Translations under genes and position numbers: made by a program | The notes under the pieces: generated by a model | What the model was told of the DNA's origin: nothing | Seen by the model: only the letters and a program-made list of their open reading frames with translations | The model's database searches: none | Shown: piece by piece, positions 9,572 to 19,208 of the stretch | Layout of the letters: each line of letters starts with the position of its first letter | How positions within the stretch are numbered: position 1 is the stretch's first letter | From: Candidatus Helarchaeota archaeon | GTDB taxonomy: Archaea; Asgardarchaeota; Lokiarchaeia; Helarchaeales; HEL-GB-A | Direction: 5' to 3' | DNA length: 64,000 nucleotides | NCBI GenBank assembly: GCA_013375455.1 | Contig: JABXJT010000009.1 | Location: forward strand, 1 to 64,000

Positions 9572-11761
9572 ATGACCACGGTAAAAGAGGTTTCTCTTCG
9601 GGTAATTGAAGGAATACAAGATGATATCGGTAAAGTTCGAGTTCGAATTGACCCGGAAATAATGACAAATCTAGATATTCCAGATAATTCCATTATAGAA
9701 ATTCTCGGTCATAAGACCACGGGTGCGATCGCCTTACCTGGATCGGCAGAAGATCGGGGACAGGGCACTATCAGCATGGATGGGTTGGTCCGGGGAAATG
9801 CGGGTACTAGTTTGGGAGAAATCGTTAATTGTAAAGTTGTTTCCCTAAAACCTGCTAAAAAAATAACCATTGCCGCCACCCAAAAAGAGTATAAAATCAA
9901 TGACATTAATTTCGTGCAAAATACCTTAAAAGAATATTTATTGGAGAAACCTATTAAAGGTGGCGATTTCATTAAGATAACCAGTGAAGAAGCCGCGCAT
10001 TTTACCCTTGCAGAGATTACTTTCGTTATTGTGAATACATTTCCCTCAGGTTTAGTTCAGATTGATCAATCTACGACCATAGAAGTTTTAAAACGCGTGC
10101 CTGACGATGTTACCTTTAAGGAAGTGCTAGTGTCCTATGAAGACATTGGAGGACTAGAGGAAGAAACTCTTCGAGTTAGAGAGATGATTGAACTCCCTCT
10201 CCGACATCCTGAACTCTTTATGCGGCTTGGAATCGAACCTCCTAAGGGTGTCTTGCTTCATGGGCCTCCAGGCTGTGGTAAAACGTTACTTGCGAAAGCC
10301 CTAGCAAATGAATCTGATGCCTTTTTTAATCCAATTAATGGCCCCGAAATAATGAGCAAATTCTATGGAGAAAGCGAGAAAAAAATTCGAGAAATCTTTA
10401 ATATTGCTGAGAAAAATGCACCAAGTATCGTTTTTATTGACGAGATTGATTCCATTGCTCCGAAACGAGAACACGTCACTGGAGAAGTCGAACGGCGCGT
10501 TGTCGCACAACTTCTAGCACTAATGGATGGACTAAAAACCCGTGGGCGTGTAGTTGTTATCGCAGCTACCAACCGCGTGAATGCCATCGATCCTGCTCTT
10601 CGGCGGCCTGGGCGCTTTGATCGGGAAATTGAAATCAAAGTTCCTTCGCGCGAGGGCAGACTCGAAATTCTTCATATTCATACCCGGGGAATGCCATTAA
10701 AAGGTGTAGATCTCCTTGATTATGCCATTCGGACCCATGGGTTTGTAGGAGCGGATCTTGCAGCACTATGTCGTGAGGCTGCAATGTATGCCCTTCGTCG
10801 GGTCCTGCCTAAAATTGATCTTGAAACCGAAACGGTTCCTCCTGAAATTTTATTTGACTTAAAAGTCACGAGAGATGATTTCGAATCTGCCATGAAATTC
10901 GTCGAGCCGTCAGCAATGCGAGAAGTCCTGCTTGAAATTCCAAACGTGAAATGGGAACAGGTTGGTGGACTTGCACGAGTTAAACAAGAATTAAAGGAAG
11001 TTGTTGAACTTCCTTTGAAGCGACCTGATATCTTTAAAAAATTCAAAATTCGTCCAATAAGCGGCATTTTGCTTTATGGGGTTACTGGAACTGGAAAGAC
11101 ATTATTAGCAAAAGCTATTGCCACTGAAAGTGAGGCGAATTTTATTCCCGTCCGAGGACCAGAGATCTTTTCAAAATGGGTAGGTGAATCTGAAAGGGCC
11201 CTTCGGGATATTTTTCGAAAGGCTCGTCAGGCAGCTCCTACAATCGTATTTTTCGATGAGCTTGATGCCATTGCATCTCGACGGGGGGAGTTCGCTGGTT
11301 CAAAGGTCAATGAAACCATAGTAAATCAACTTTTAAGCGAGATTGATGGATTACAAGAGCGAAGTCAAGTAGTTCTCATTGCCGCAACCAATCGTCCAGA
11401 TATTTTAGATTCTGCGCTTCTCCGGCCAGGCCGATTTGATCGATTAATCTATGTTCCACTTCCTGATTATGACGCGCGACTCGAGATTTTAAAAATTTAC
11501 ACTAAAGATATGCCTGTTGAAGATTTAGACCTGAAAAAATTAGCAGCAAAAACTGAACAATACTCGGGGGCAGATTTAGAAAACTTATGCCGGGAAGCTG
11601 TAATGCTACTCATTCGATCCGATATCAATGCAGATAAGCTAACAATGAAAGAATTTGAACAGGCATTGAAGATTGTTAAACCGAGTAATTCACCCGAAAA
11701 ACTGGATGAATTCAAAAGGCTTGTTAAAGAAAATTTAGGAGACGCATGTGAAATTCATTAA
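9572..11761 (+). CDS. cdc48: CDC48/VAT-type AAA+ ATPase
   Basis: A 729-residue double-ring AAA+ unfoldase of the CDC48/p97/VAT family. An N-terminal double-psi barrel plus beta domain (about 1-185) is followed by D1 with Walker A GPPGCGKT (231-238), Walker [10 protein letters not shown], and an arginine-finger region with [13 protein letters not shown]2 has Walker A GVTGTGKT (503-510) and Walker [10 protein letters not shown]. It extracts and unfolds substrate proteins in the cytoplasm. The C-terminus ends CEIH and lacks the HbYX motif that docks several archaeal homologues onto the 20S proteasome. D2 Walker A has GVTG in place of the usual GPPG. Confidence 0.95.
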   Translation: MTTVKEVSLRVIEGIQDDIGKVRVRIDPEIMTNLDIPDNSIIEILGHKTTGAIALPGSAEDRGQGTISMDGLVRGNAGTSLGEIVNCKVVSLKPAKKITIAATQKEYKINDINFVQNTLKEYLLEKPIKGGDFIKITSEEAAHFTLAEITFVIVNTFPSGLVQIDQSTTIEVLKRVPDDVTFKEVLVSYEDIGGLEEETLRVREMIELPLRHPELFMRLGIEPPKGVLLHGPPGCGKTLLAKALANESDAFFNPINGPEIMSKFYGESEKKIREIFNIAEKNAPSIVFIDEIDSIAPKREHVTGEVERRVVAQLLALMDGLKTRGRVVVIAATNRVNAIDPALRRPGRFDREIEIKVPSREGRLEILHIHTRGMPLKGVDLLDYAIRTHGFVGADLAALCREAAMYALRRVLPKIDLETETVPPEILFDLKVTRDDFESAMKFVEPSAMREVLLEIPNVKWEQVGGLARVKQELKEVVELPLKRPDIFKKFKIRPISGILLYGVTGTGKTLLAKAIATESEANFIPVRGPEIFSKWVGESERALRDIFRKARQAAPTIVFFDELDAIASRRGEFAGSKVNETIVNQLLSEIDGLQERSQVVLIAATNRPDILDSALLRPGRFDRLIYVPLPDYDARLEILKIYTKDMPVEDLDLKKLAAKTEQYSGADLENLCREAVMLLIRSDINADKLTMKEFEQALKIVKPSNSPEKLDEFKRLVKENLGDACEIH

Positions 11762-11776
11762 AAGGTTTCATTAATT

Positions 11777-12376
11777 TCATTTCTTCCCCGCGAGCGGAAG
11801 GGCTTGAAACACTTTTGTGTAACTTTGCTCGTACATTGGAATTACCGAATAGGCCCAATTGTTAAGTAATCCCAGCCATTCAAGTATTTTTAACATTCCA
11901 AAAGTTACGAGATTTTGAATCTCTTCTTCTAAGTATGGATATATTAGAGAAAGGTATTGAGGAAGATCAAATCTACAAGGAAAATTGACATCTATCTGAG
12001 AATTCACCCAAAACAAATCCTTCATTTCTATAAATGATTCCCTTTTGGTTTCAATTTTTGCTAAATTGTCATCATATGCTTCTTGCATTTGTTCTGTCAT
12101 CAAGCCTAAACAATTGGAAATGTATAATAAACTAGTTTCAATGAGCAATTGCTTATCCTTAAAAAAATTTAAAAACGGTTTCAAAAATAGAGGTAATTTA
12201 ATAAATTTTATATGATTTGAGGTTGAATTTTCGATTCCTAAAAATTCAGAAATCCCCTTTAATAACAAATCTCCTAATTTACTCATGACTTTTTTATAAA
12301 ACTGACTCTTTACACCATTGATAACGTCCTGCTTTGTTTGTAAAGAGTCTGCTTCTAAATTAAATTTACTATCCAT
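11777..12376 (-). CDS. Hypothetical protein, mostly helical
   Basis: About 199 residues starting at ATG 12376; a TTG one codon earlier is less likely. I recognise no family. The protein looks mainly alpha-helical, with amphipathic and hydrophobic helices such as LFLKPFLNFF and LVTFGMLKILEWLGLLNNW, and no clear transmembrane segment or catalytic motif. It converges with cdc48 (15 bp between stop codons) and diverges from the operator-flanked gene at 12727. Confidence 0.6.
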   Translation of the reverse strand: MDSKFNLEADSLQTKQDVINGVKSQFYKKVMSKLGDLLLKGISEFLGIENSTSNHIKFIKLPLFLKPFLNFFKDKQLLIETSLLYISNCLGLMTEQMQEAYDDNLAKIETKRESFIEMKDLFWVNSQIDVNFPCRFDLPQYLSLIYPYLEEEIQNLVTFGMLKILEWLGLLNNWAYSVIPMYEQSYTKVFQALPLAGKK

Positions 12377-12618
12377 CAATTCTCACGAACTCTCATATCT
12401 ATTAAATAATAACTTAATATGACTCAATTTTTTCAATTCTGTTTACCTCAAAACTAAATTTAAACTCCACAAAATTGAATTGCAACTAAAAAATAGCTAG
12501 TTCTCTCAAAACTTTGCAAATTTACGTCAAAAGTACGAAGAATGTTCTAATTTACACTGATTTCACCTCGTCAAAATACAATCAAACCATATCAATTAAC
12601 TGCTACTTTGAATATGCC

Positions 12619-12699
12619 TTATATACTATGAACAAAATTATTTCGTTTTGAACAATACTTATATACGCTTTGTACAATTTTATCATACAATTTGAACAA
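12619..12699 (+). promoter_or_regulatory. Promoter with phased TGAACAA repeats (putative operator)
   Basis: Four same-strand copies of a heptamer precede the gene at 12727: TGAACAA at 12629, 12649 and 12693, and TGTACAA at 12671. Spacings are 20, 22 and 22 bp, close to two helical turns, so all sites face one side of the DNA. A TATA-like TTATATAC occurs at 12619 and again at 12659, between the second and third copies. A bound regulator would therefore cover the core promoter. The gene's own N-terminus looks like a ribbon-helix-helix domain, which suggests autoregulation (inference). Confidence 0.55.
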
Positions 12700-12726
12700 A
12701 ATCAATATTTAAAATTGGAGTTTTGG

Positions 12727-14286
12727 ATGATGCCAAAGAAGGAGCACGTCCATGTTGTCACGGACTTTAAACACAAACAAATTTTAGAACGTTTGGGTCA
12801 GAGATTTGGATCTATGACTAAAGCCTTTGAATTTGCGATAGAAACTTTAGAAAAAAGTGAAACTGTAGGGTCATGTGATAATTGTGAAATCAAATATGAG
12901 TATGATCAGATTAACACCTTTAGTGAGTTATTAAATACAGTTACTTTCACGCATAAAAACATCCAAGAATTAGTAAGGTATCTTCAGGGTGACTGTACAA
13001 TTCAAGAATTGTTGATAAGATCTCGTGAAAAAGCGAACCAGTTCGTAAAGCAATACTTGATCGGATTAGCCCAGATTTCTTTTGAAAATACATACGATCA
13101 TTTGGTCAATGCTTTAGAAGATTGGAAAAAACGTACTCGATTATTTAAATCAATCCAGGTTGATAAATATGAGAAATTAATTATGGCGCGCGTGAACATC
13201 TTAGAAAAATTACCCATCTTTGTAGCGACGGGATTAATTGGGTATCTGGAAGCCCTAGGATTTACATTTGATATTGATATTTTGGATGAAACTCTTATTT
13301 TGAAATGGCTCACCCCTGAAAGGTATTCCCAAGAAAAAATTAGAATTGAAGAAAAAATTACAGCTTACGTTGATGAATCAGACCAATATATTAAACCCTA
13401 TTTTATTAAACAAGGGTATTTGCCTGTTTTGCCAGGTCTAATGGATTGGGTTTCCGAAAATGTTCTTAATTACGCTGTCTTTCCGATAGATATTAGCTAC
13501 CAGTTCATAAATAAGTTCCTTGGAGACGACTTTGTTCCTCCCACATCCGCGACCGAATGGACAAAAATTATGACAAGAATTGTGAGTTCGCTAGGTTATG
13601 CTGAACAAGTCAAAGTGAAAGTTGATGAAGAGAAGAGTTCATTTAAACTTAGCATGGTATGTACTACACCAAACTTAACAAGATTACTTTTACAAAATGC
13701 TATCATTATAATGGCAAAATTCGGGTGGAAATTGAAGAGTCATCGAATTGATTACAAGCATTTAGACCTACATATGTATTATGTTGGTGAAGATGACCCT
13801 GATATCCTTGAACCGCTTTATCTGATAAATTTTAACGCTTATTTAAATCTACGCTTTCAAAAATTACGAATGCTTCCTGTTGATGAGTATGAGGATTTAG
13901 CAAGAACCCTTTATGAGGTTGATCTAGAAATGTTTCATAAGGTTTTTGAAAAACAAGGAACGAAATATGGGAACGCCCTTAAATTACTTGCTAAAAGCGA
14001 TTTAGCTACGATGCAGAAAATTGGTCAGCAAGTCATTCCACAACTCGTTCAGATAACTGGAAGTGATCCTAAAGATATTAGGACGATTGACGAACCAAAT
14101 AAATTTACAATAATTTTTAAGACAACTGATCCAGTCGAAATGGAAAGTGTTGCAACCATCATTAGTGCGGCTATGAAAACTTTTGGATATACTGATATTA
14201 AATCAAAAATGATTGAAAATATGATAACCATTGAATTCAAGCTGCCCAAACAGCTTGAAATTTCCACTCCTCGAATTGAAATCTGA
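12727..14286 (+). CDS. Hypothetical protein with RHH-like N-terminus
   Basis: About 519 residues. A TTG at 12670 extends the frame, but the ATG at 12727 (or 12730) is better because GGAG lies 6 nt upstream and the TATA box and operator repeats lie before it. Residues 1-45 (KKEHVHVVTDFKHKQ, then LGQRFGSMTKAFEFAIETL) look like a strand and two helices of a ribbon-helix-helix DNA-binding domain. Residues 50-60 contain a CDNC motif. The rest has alternating helix and strand regions, with a repeated alpha/beta pattern near the C-terminus (TIIFKTTDPVEMESVATIIS, MITIEFKLP). No enzyme motif is seen. It converges tightly with the oxidoreductase gene (2 bp between stops). Confidence 0.7.
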   Translation: MMPKKEHVHVVTDFKHKQILERLGQRFGSMTKAFEFAIETLEKSETVGSCDNCEIKYEYDQINTFSELLNTVTFTHKNIQELVRYLQGDCTIQELLIRSREKANQFVKQYLIGLAQISFENTYDHLVNALEDWKKRTRLFKSIQVDKYEKLIMARVNILEKLPIFVATGLIGYLEALGFTFDIDILDETLILKWLTPERYSQEKIRIEEKITAYVDESDQYIKPYFIKQGYLPVLPGLMDWVSENVLNYAVFPIDISYQFINKFLGDDFVPPTSATEWTKIMTRIVSSLGYAEQVKVKVDEEKSSFKLSMVCTTPNLTRLLLQNAIIIMAKFGWKLKSHRIDYKHLDLHMYYVGEDDPDILEPLYLINFNAYLNLRFQKLRMLPVDEYEDLARTLYEVDLEMFHKVFEKQGTKYGNALKLLAKSDLATMQKIGQQVIPQLVQITGSDPKDIRTIDEPNKFTIIFKTTDPVEMESVATIISAAMKTFGYTDIKSKMIENMITIEFKLPKQLEISTPRIEI

Positions 14287-14288
14287 AA

Positions 14289-15680
14289 TTATTTTTTAGT
14301 CAAGATATCTGCGAGCTCAAGTGCACTATTTGCTGCTAATTCTGTTCCAATTCCCCAGCCGCCTGCTTCGCAACCAACGATGTATAAATTTTTAAGGGGT
14401 GTTACTTGAGATGGGCGCCTCTCTTTTACTTGATTTATGGTCTGTCCAACTCCAATAATGTTGCCATCTTCACCTGCATACTTTTCGACCAACGCAGGAG
14501 TGTCAACATTGTACCATAGTACATGCCCTTCCATTTCAGGGAGTACTTTTTGTAAAGATTCTAAGCATTTTTCTCCCCATTTTTTCCAGTCTTGATTGCG
14601 CCAATCCGAAGAAATTCCTGTCCCCAGAAAAATCAACTGTTTTCCCTCTGGAGCTAACCCTGGGTCATAATTTGATGGAATGGTTATCATTCCTCCAATT
14701 TCATCCGGGATTTGTCCTTTCAGGATCTTCTCAATATACGCATCCATATTAGAATAATCGATGTGAATGTGCATGATCAGTTTTTGATCGGTTACCTTTT
14801 TATCGAGGGCGACTTTGATTGCCATACAATGTTGCGCGTATGTTAGTTCTTTGATTCGGCTCACGTAATCAGCCGGAAAGTGATTTTTTCCTACGAGATT
14901 TAGAATTGTATTTTGGATATCGGCATTACTAATGATGATATCCGCTTTATGTGTCGTACCATCTACTAATTCAATGCCAATGACCGCATCATTGTCCACG
15001 AGAATCTGTTTTACTTCTGAATTAAGTTTGACGGTTCCTCCAAATTTCTCAATAGCTGCACAATAGGCCTCTGGAATCGCAATACATCCACCTATTGGAT
15101 AAGCGCTTGCTCGTTTGGACACCACGCCGCGAAAGGATCGAATGAACTCGCCAGTAGACGCCAAGCTAGGAGGAACGCAAAAATATTGGCCACAAATCAT
15201 CGCAATGAAGGAATGAAAGGTGGAATTAGTTGAATATTGATTAAGATAGGTTTCTAGAGGCGTGTAGTATAGTTCATTGATGCGTTTTTTTCGGATTGAC
15301 ATGCAATCTGCAAAAAATTTCATTACATTATCATATTCAGATGGAGGTAATAATTGAGCCATGGATTTCCGAGAATAAACCGATTTTTGTCCTTTATAAT
15401 TTAATAATGGGCGGGGATCACGTGATAATTCCCATTGTAGAGCGTCAGGCATTCCAATTATTTCTAGAATTTTTTGTAAGGGACCTTTTGCACCCTCCCC
15501 AAATAAATGAACGCCTACGTCAATTTTGAAACCTTCCTTCTCGTAGCTCGTGCATCGCCCTCCAATTAAATCGTTTTTATCAAAGAGAGTTACTTGAAAT
15601 CCTTTGTGTGCTAACAATGCTCCTACGGCAGTTCCGCCAATTCCACCACCGGCAATGATTACAGATTTCTTCATTTCCAT
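14289..15680 (-). CDS. FAD-dependent CrtI/phytoene-desaturase-type oxidoreductase
   Basis: About 463 residues from the ATG at 15680; the frame continues to a TTG at 15701 and a further ATG lies at 15674. The N-terminus is a dinucleotide-binding fold (VIIAGGGIGGTAVGALLAHKGF) followed by GGRCTSYEKEGFKIDVGVHLF, the pattern of carotenoid desaturases, isomerases and retinol saturases. The C-terminal FAD motif is LYIVGCEAGGWGIGTELAANSALE. The substrate is probably an isoprenoid or other hydrophobic polyene, but no carotenoid genes are nearby. The gene stands between the convergent unknown gene and a small ferredoxin that could serve as electron partner. Confidence 0.87.
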   Translation of the reverse strand: MEMKKSVIIAGGGIGGTAVGALLAHKGFQVTLFDKNDLIGGRCTSYEKEGFKIDVGVHLFGEGAKGPLQKILEIIGMPDALQWELSRDPRPLLNYKGQKSVYSRKSMAQLLPPSEYDNVMKFFADCMSIRKKRINELYYTPLETYLNQYSTNSTFHSFIAMICGQYFCVPPSLASTGEFIRSFRGVVSKRASAYPIGGCIAIPEAYCAAIEKFGGTVKLNSEVKQILVDNDAVIGIELVDGTTHKADIIISNADIQNTILNLVGKNHFPADYVSRIKELTYAQHCMAIKVALDKKVTDQKLIMHIHIDYSNMDAYIEKILKGQIPDEIGGMITIPSNYDPGLAPEGKQLIFLGTGISSDWRNQDWKKWGEKCLESLQKVLPEMEGHVLWYNVDTPALVEKYAGEDGNIIGVGQTINQVKERRPSQVTPLKNLYIVGCEAGGWGIGTELAANSALELADILTKK

Positions 15681-15803
15681 CAACCGATCGAAAAAGTTCA
15701 ATCTTAATTTATTTGTTTCCTTTAATTAGATTTATTCTAGTCTATTTATAACTAGATTGATTATGCGAATGAAAAAAAGAAAAATTTAGGAGAGTTAGAT
15801 TTT

Positions 15804-15983
15804 CTATTCTACTAATTTAATTGCTTCAGCTGGGCAATTTTCTTCGCAAGCACCGCATTCGACGCAATCGTCTGCATTGACAAGCTTCGCTTTGTCATCC
15901 TGCATTTCAAGACACTCTGCGGGGCAATTTTCTAGACAAGTACCGCATCCGGTGCATGCATCTTTATCAATAACCGGGGCCAT
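15804..15983 (-). CDS. 2x[4Fe-4S] ferredoxin
   Basis: A 59-residue ferredoxin starting MAPVIDKDACTGCG. Two CxxCxxCxxxCP clusters are complete: C10, C13, C16, C20 and C40, C43, C46, C50. This is the classical low-potential bacterial-type ferredoxin that carries electrons in the cytoplasm. An extra cysteine (C24) lies after the first cluster. The internal symmetry of the two halves is clear. It lies about 120 bp upstream of the CrtI-type oxidoreductase on the same strand, so functional pairing is possible but not shown. Confidence 0.95.
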   Translation of the reverse strand: MAPVIDKDACTGCGTCLENCPAECLEMQDDKAKLVNADDCVECGACEENCPAEAIKLVE

Positions 15984-16638
15984 CTTTCATCTACCTCTTT
16001 AGCATTATTTTGTGAATGAATCGTATCTTCGCTTATTTCTTTTTTTGTTTAAAATTTTTTATTTCTCTTTATTAAGATTTTGAAAAAAAAATCAAGGATT
16101 ACCCCCCGAAGAAATTAGGTTAACCTCTCCTTAAAGTGAAAATTTGATGACTTGTTGGAATTAAAATGTTTTCAAATAAATACGAGGCCGTCTTATCAAG
16201 GTAGTGTTAATGTACTATGATTACTTGAATATCACCGTATGATTTCCGGTGGATCACTTAAAAATTATCCTGATTTTTAATTAAATTTTATCTAATTTTT
16301 TGAAGTCTCGTTTTAAAAAATTTTATAGAAAACTATTTAAATAAGCTATCTTCCATAAGATTCAGAGTATTTTTAATCGTATAAGTAATAAGGTTTAACG
16401 ACTATTTTTTTCCAGGTATTATTTCTCCAGTAGAAATAGCAGGGTAGACTGTTCTAGAAAAAAAAATTTAATGATTATAAACACACACTTCTAGTACTCC
16501 CATAGTACCCACTGACAATTAAGATAGGCCCGTCCTTTCCTCAAATTAGATTCCATTTAAATTAAGTCGGACCAAAATATCAAAATATTATAAAGTTACT
16601 GAGTTAATGTTTATTACTTAAAGATAAGAGGGCCCAAA
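15984..16638. other. Long AT-rich intergenic region
   Basis: A 655 bp gap between the ferredoxin gene and the divergent esterase gene. I see no convincing ORF or structural RNA. A short perfect inverted repeat (TATTTCT-CCAGT-AGAAATA, 16420-16438) is present. The 13-mer ATTACTTGAATAT near 16221 recurs in the other long gap near 23773. Confidence 0.4.
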
Positions 16639-17988
16639 ATGAGCCTTAAAGGATTCTTCCGAATACTTCTCCTAATAGGTGGATATTTTTTTCTATTACT
16701 AGGGGTTTACTCAGGAATTTTACTTGTTACTGGAGGTCTATTCACAGTAGTTGAGGCTCTTGTCGTCTGCGCTTTACCTTTCATTGCAATGTATTCATTC
16801 ATAATTTACACGATTATCATTATCGCAATGGTTAGGTTACATCGAAAAAAAACTAAAATTTGGATTCTGCCCATAATTTTAGGGATCATCGTTTTAGGGT
16901 TTAATTCACTTCCTTTTCTGGGAATACGAACCACCATTTCTCAAGGTGATGCTCAATTTGCGGAAGTTTTCGGTCCCAATTACATTGATCAAATTCCGGA
17001 TAATTTAACCTCTAAATTTAAAGATCAACCCTTCAATTTATGGGATATGTATAATAATCACGAAATCTATGAATGTAATATCACTTACGATTGTGGCCCC
17101 TACTTAACCGTTCCAGGATATAATGATAAATTCTATTTCGATTATTATTGCCCTACGGCTGGAGATGGTCCATTTCCTACAATAATTAACATTCACGGAG
17201 GAGCCTGGGTGCTTGGGAATAAGGGCATAGAAAACCGTCCAATGGCTTCTAGATATTTAGCGCACCAGGGGTATGCCGTTTTCGACATTCAATATGGATT
17301 AGGACGCTTTCCAGACTTTCCAGAAATCGATAGGGCATTTGCCTGGGTACAGAATTTCTTAGGACGTGAATTGTTAAACAAGTCTTATACATTATCTGAA
17401 ATGGCGGAACAAATAATTGGCAACTTCACTGATTATCTTGTTGCCCATACTGCAGAATATAAAGTAGATACAAATCGTATTTGGGTAACAGGTGGTAGTG
17501 CAGGAGCTCATCTAGCTGGACTATTTTTAGGGTATAATTCCACTTATAAGCATCTTTTTAACGATACTTTGAAATTAAAAGGCTTAATATTATTCTATTG
17601 TCCGGCAAATTTGACACATTTATTTAACTATCACGCTGATGATTCCGGTGCAGAGTTCTTTAATATCGATCTTGGTTACTTTTTTGCAAGAGTTGCTGAT
17701 GGAACCCCCCAACAAAATGCTACATTATTTAGAAATCTCTCTCCGGTCAATTTGGCAGATTCATCGGCTCCTCCTTGCCTGATTTTACATGGACAAGTCG
17801 ATAAAATGGCTCCCTATATCGAGGCTGAACAATTATATGACAAACTTCAAGCAGTTACCAATCACACGATTTTCCTGACCTTCCCCTTTCAAGGTCACGC
17901 TTTCGATTATGTATTCAATTCTCCTGGAGGCCAGGTCTCAATGTATTATATGGAGCGATTCCTTGCTGCTACTCAATACTGTATATAA
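16639..17988 (+). CDS. Membrane-anchored alpha/beta hydrolase (esterase, HSL-like)
   Basis: A 449-residue protein. About 95 N-terminal residues contain three hydrophobic segments (roughly 8-32, 38-66, 74-94), then an alpha/beta hydrolase domain follows. The oxyanion HGG motif is at 186-188 (INIHGGAWVLGN), the nucleophile elbow is GGSAG with Ser286, and the likely acid and base are Asp387 (LHGQVDKM) and His419 (FQGHAFDY). This matches the hormone-sensitive-lipase/carboxylesterase group. With three membrane segments, the catalytic domain probably faces outside. It is followed at 15 bp by a small membrane protein gene. Confidence 0.87.
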   Translation: MSLKGFFRILLLIGGYFFLLLGVYSGILLVTGGLFTVVEALVVCALPFIAMYSFIIYTIIIIAMVRLHRKKTKIWILPIILGIIVLGFNSLPFLGIRTTISQGDAQFAEVFGPNYIDQIPDNLTSKFKDQPFNLWDMYNNHEIYECNITYDCGPYLTVPGYNDKFYFDYYCPTAGDGPFPTIINIHGGAWVLGNKGIENRPMASRYLAHQGYAVFDIQYGLGRFPDFPEIDRAFAWVQNFLGRELLNKSYTLSEMAEQIIGNFTDYLVAHTAEYKVDTNRIWVTGGSAGAHLAGLFLGYNSTYKHLFNDTLKLKGLILFYCPANLTHLFNYHADDSGAEFFNIDLGYFFARVADGTPQQNATLFRNLSPVNLADSSAPPCLILHGQVDKMAPYIEAEQLYDKLQAVTNHTIFLTFPFQGHAFDYVFNSPGGQVSMYYMERFLAATQYCI

Positions 17989-18003
17989 AACGAGGTGAAT
18001 GAA

Positions 18004-18432
18004 ATGAAAGGCAATGAAATTTTGAAACCAACCGCTTATTTGGCAATAATTACCAACACTTCTGCAGTCATCCTCCACGCATTATCATATTTCGGTGTTG
18101 ATGCTCTAAAAACAGTTAGCTTCATTATGTTCTACGTTGCATTCGGGGTGAATTTAGCACTAATATATTTAAACTTGGATTTCATCAATAGAGGGGATCA
18201 GAGTGGGCGTAAAATCAAGCTTACCTGCTGGATTTCATTGCTATTCCTCTTTTTTGTAGGTGGCATCCTTCTTACTGAATCATTGATTTATTCTATCTTA
18301 TTAGTAGGAGATATACTCAGAATAATAACCCTAATAATATCGTTAATTAGCTATTTTGGCATCTTTGGCATTGGAATATTAATTAGCTTCCTTGATTTAC
18401 AAAATATTAATCGTCCTGAAACTTGGAAATGA
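18004..18432 (+). CDS. Small four-TM membrane protein
   Basis: About 142 residues with four hydrophobic segments (near 10-30, 38-60, 75-97 and 105-135). The frame extends to a GTG at 17995, but GAGGTGA at 17992-17998 is a good Shine-Dalgarno 5 nt before the ATG at 18004, so the ATG is preferred. No family is recognised. Its closeness to the esterase gene suggests co-transcription. Confidence 0.7.
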   Translation: MKGNEILKPTAYLAIITNTSAVILHALSYFGVDALKTVSFIMFYVAFGVNLALIYLNLDFINRGDQSGRKIKLTCWISLLFLFFVGGILLTESLIYSILLVGDILRIITLIISLISYFGIFGIGILISFLDLQNINRPETWK

Positions 18433-18445
18433 ATCATTGCATCTC

Positions 18446-18477
18446 TTTTTTTTGTCGTGAAACAACGATTTCACGAC
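18446..18477 (+). terminator. T-run plus perfect 9-bp hairpin after the esterase operon
   Basis: GTCGTGAAA (18454-18462) and TTTCACGAC (18469-18477) form a perfect 9 bp inverted repeat with a 6-nt loop, preceded by eight T residues at 18446-18453. It starts 13 bp after the stop codon at 18432. The T-run supports transcription termination. The hairpin may stabilise the transcript 3' end or be a protein site. Confidence 0.45.
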
Positions 18478-18916
18478 GTAGCGATTTTTCAAAAAGAATA
18501 CTTTCAGGGATCTCCCTCTTTAGCTGACGATTTTCTGCACTGGAAATGAAGGTCATGTGAAAGAATCAAATAGGATCGATAAATCGACAATTTGCCCTTT
18601 TTTTTGAAAAATAACGACAAAAAAGAGGTTATTTTGAATTTCAAGATATGAGATTAGTTGCGACTAAAAAATAAGGTTTAACATTTCTTTATTTAAACTT
18701 CATTTATTACGATATAAAAAGAACCAAGAGAGTATTTTTAAGTTGCGATTTTCTCAATGAATAAATTTGGTATTATTTAAATATCCTTACAAATGGGCGC
18801 GGGATATTTTATGAAATATTATATTTTCTGCCCATTCAAGCAAAAATTATATATAGGGGTATATCAAAAAAATTTAATAAAAAAGTCAAAAAAATTAGAT
18901 AATTGAAAAATGAAGG
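18478..18916. other. Intergenic region with promoter for the HTH gene
   Basis: About 440 bp, AT-rich, with no recognisable ORF. A TATA-like TTATATATAGG near 18847 is suitably placed for the small HTH gene at 18917. Nothing else was identified. Confidence 0.4.
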
Positions 18917-19201
18917 ATGGATGAAATGGAGAACTCGACCGAAAAGCCGGCCTTTAGTTATAAAGGTAGGGGGATATTTGAGCCCTCTATCAATATAAAG
19001 GAATATCTCTTTAAAATGATTGCCGATAAGGGACCCATTACTCGTTCAGAATTAACAAAAGCGACTGGAATTCCTCGAACGACCATTTACGACACCATCG
19101 TGAAACTAATGCTGGATGAACAAATCCAAAAGTATTCAGTCCCTTCAAAGAGGCGCGGAAGACCTAGAGTTTTTTATGAAGTGGTCCGCCCCTCTCCATA
19201 A
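18917..19201 (+). CDS. Small winged-helix transcriptional regulator
   Basis: A 94-residue protein, or 91 if it starts at ATG 18926. Residues 28-90 form a winged helix-turn-helix: NIKEYLFKMIADKGPITRSELTKATG, then the recognition helix IPRTTIYDTIVKLMLDEQI and a basic wing (SKRRGRPRVFYEV). The pattern resembles TrmB- and MarR-like archaeal regulators without an effector domain. The target is unknown. It is convergent with the Elf1-like gene, 7 bp between ends. Confidence 0.8.
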   Translation: MDEMENSTEKPAFSYKGRGIFEPSINIKEYLFKMIADKGPITRSELTKATGIPRTTIYDTIVKLMLDEQIQKYSVPSKRRGRPRVFYEVVRPSP

Positions 19202-19208
19202 TTTTTTT

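Noticed and set aside
12670..12726. TTG start for the RHH-like gene
   Set aside because: It lies inside the operator and promoter region; ATG 12727 has a better ribosome binding site.
16221..16233. Shared 13-mer ATTACTTGAATAT in two long gaps as a mobile element end
   Set aside because: Only two copies are seen, and no target duplication or transposase occurs.
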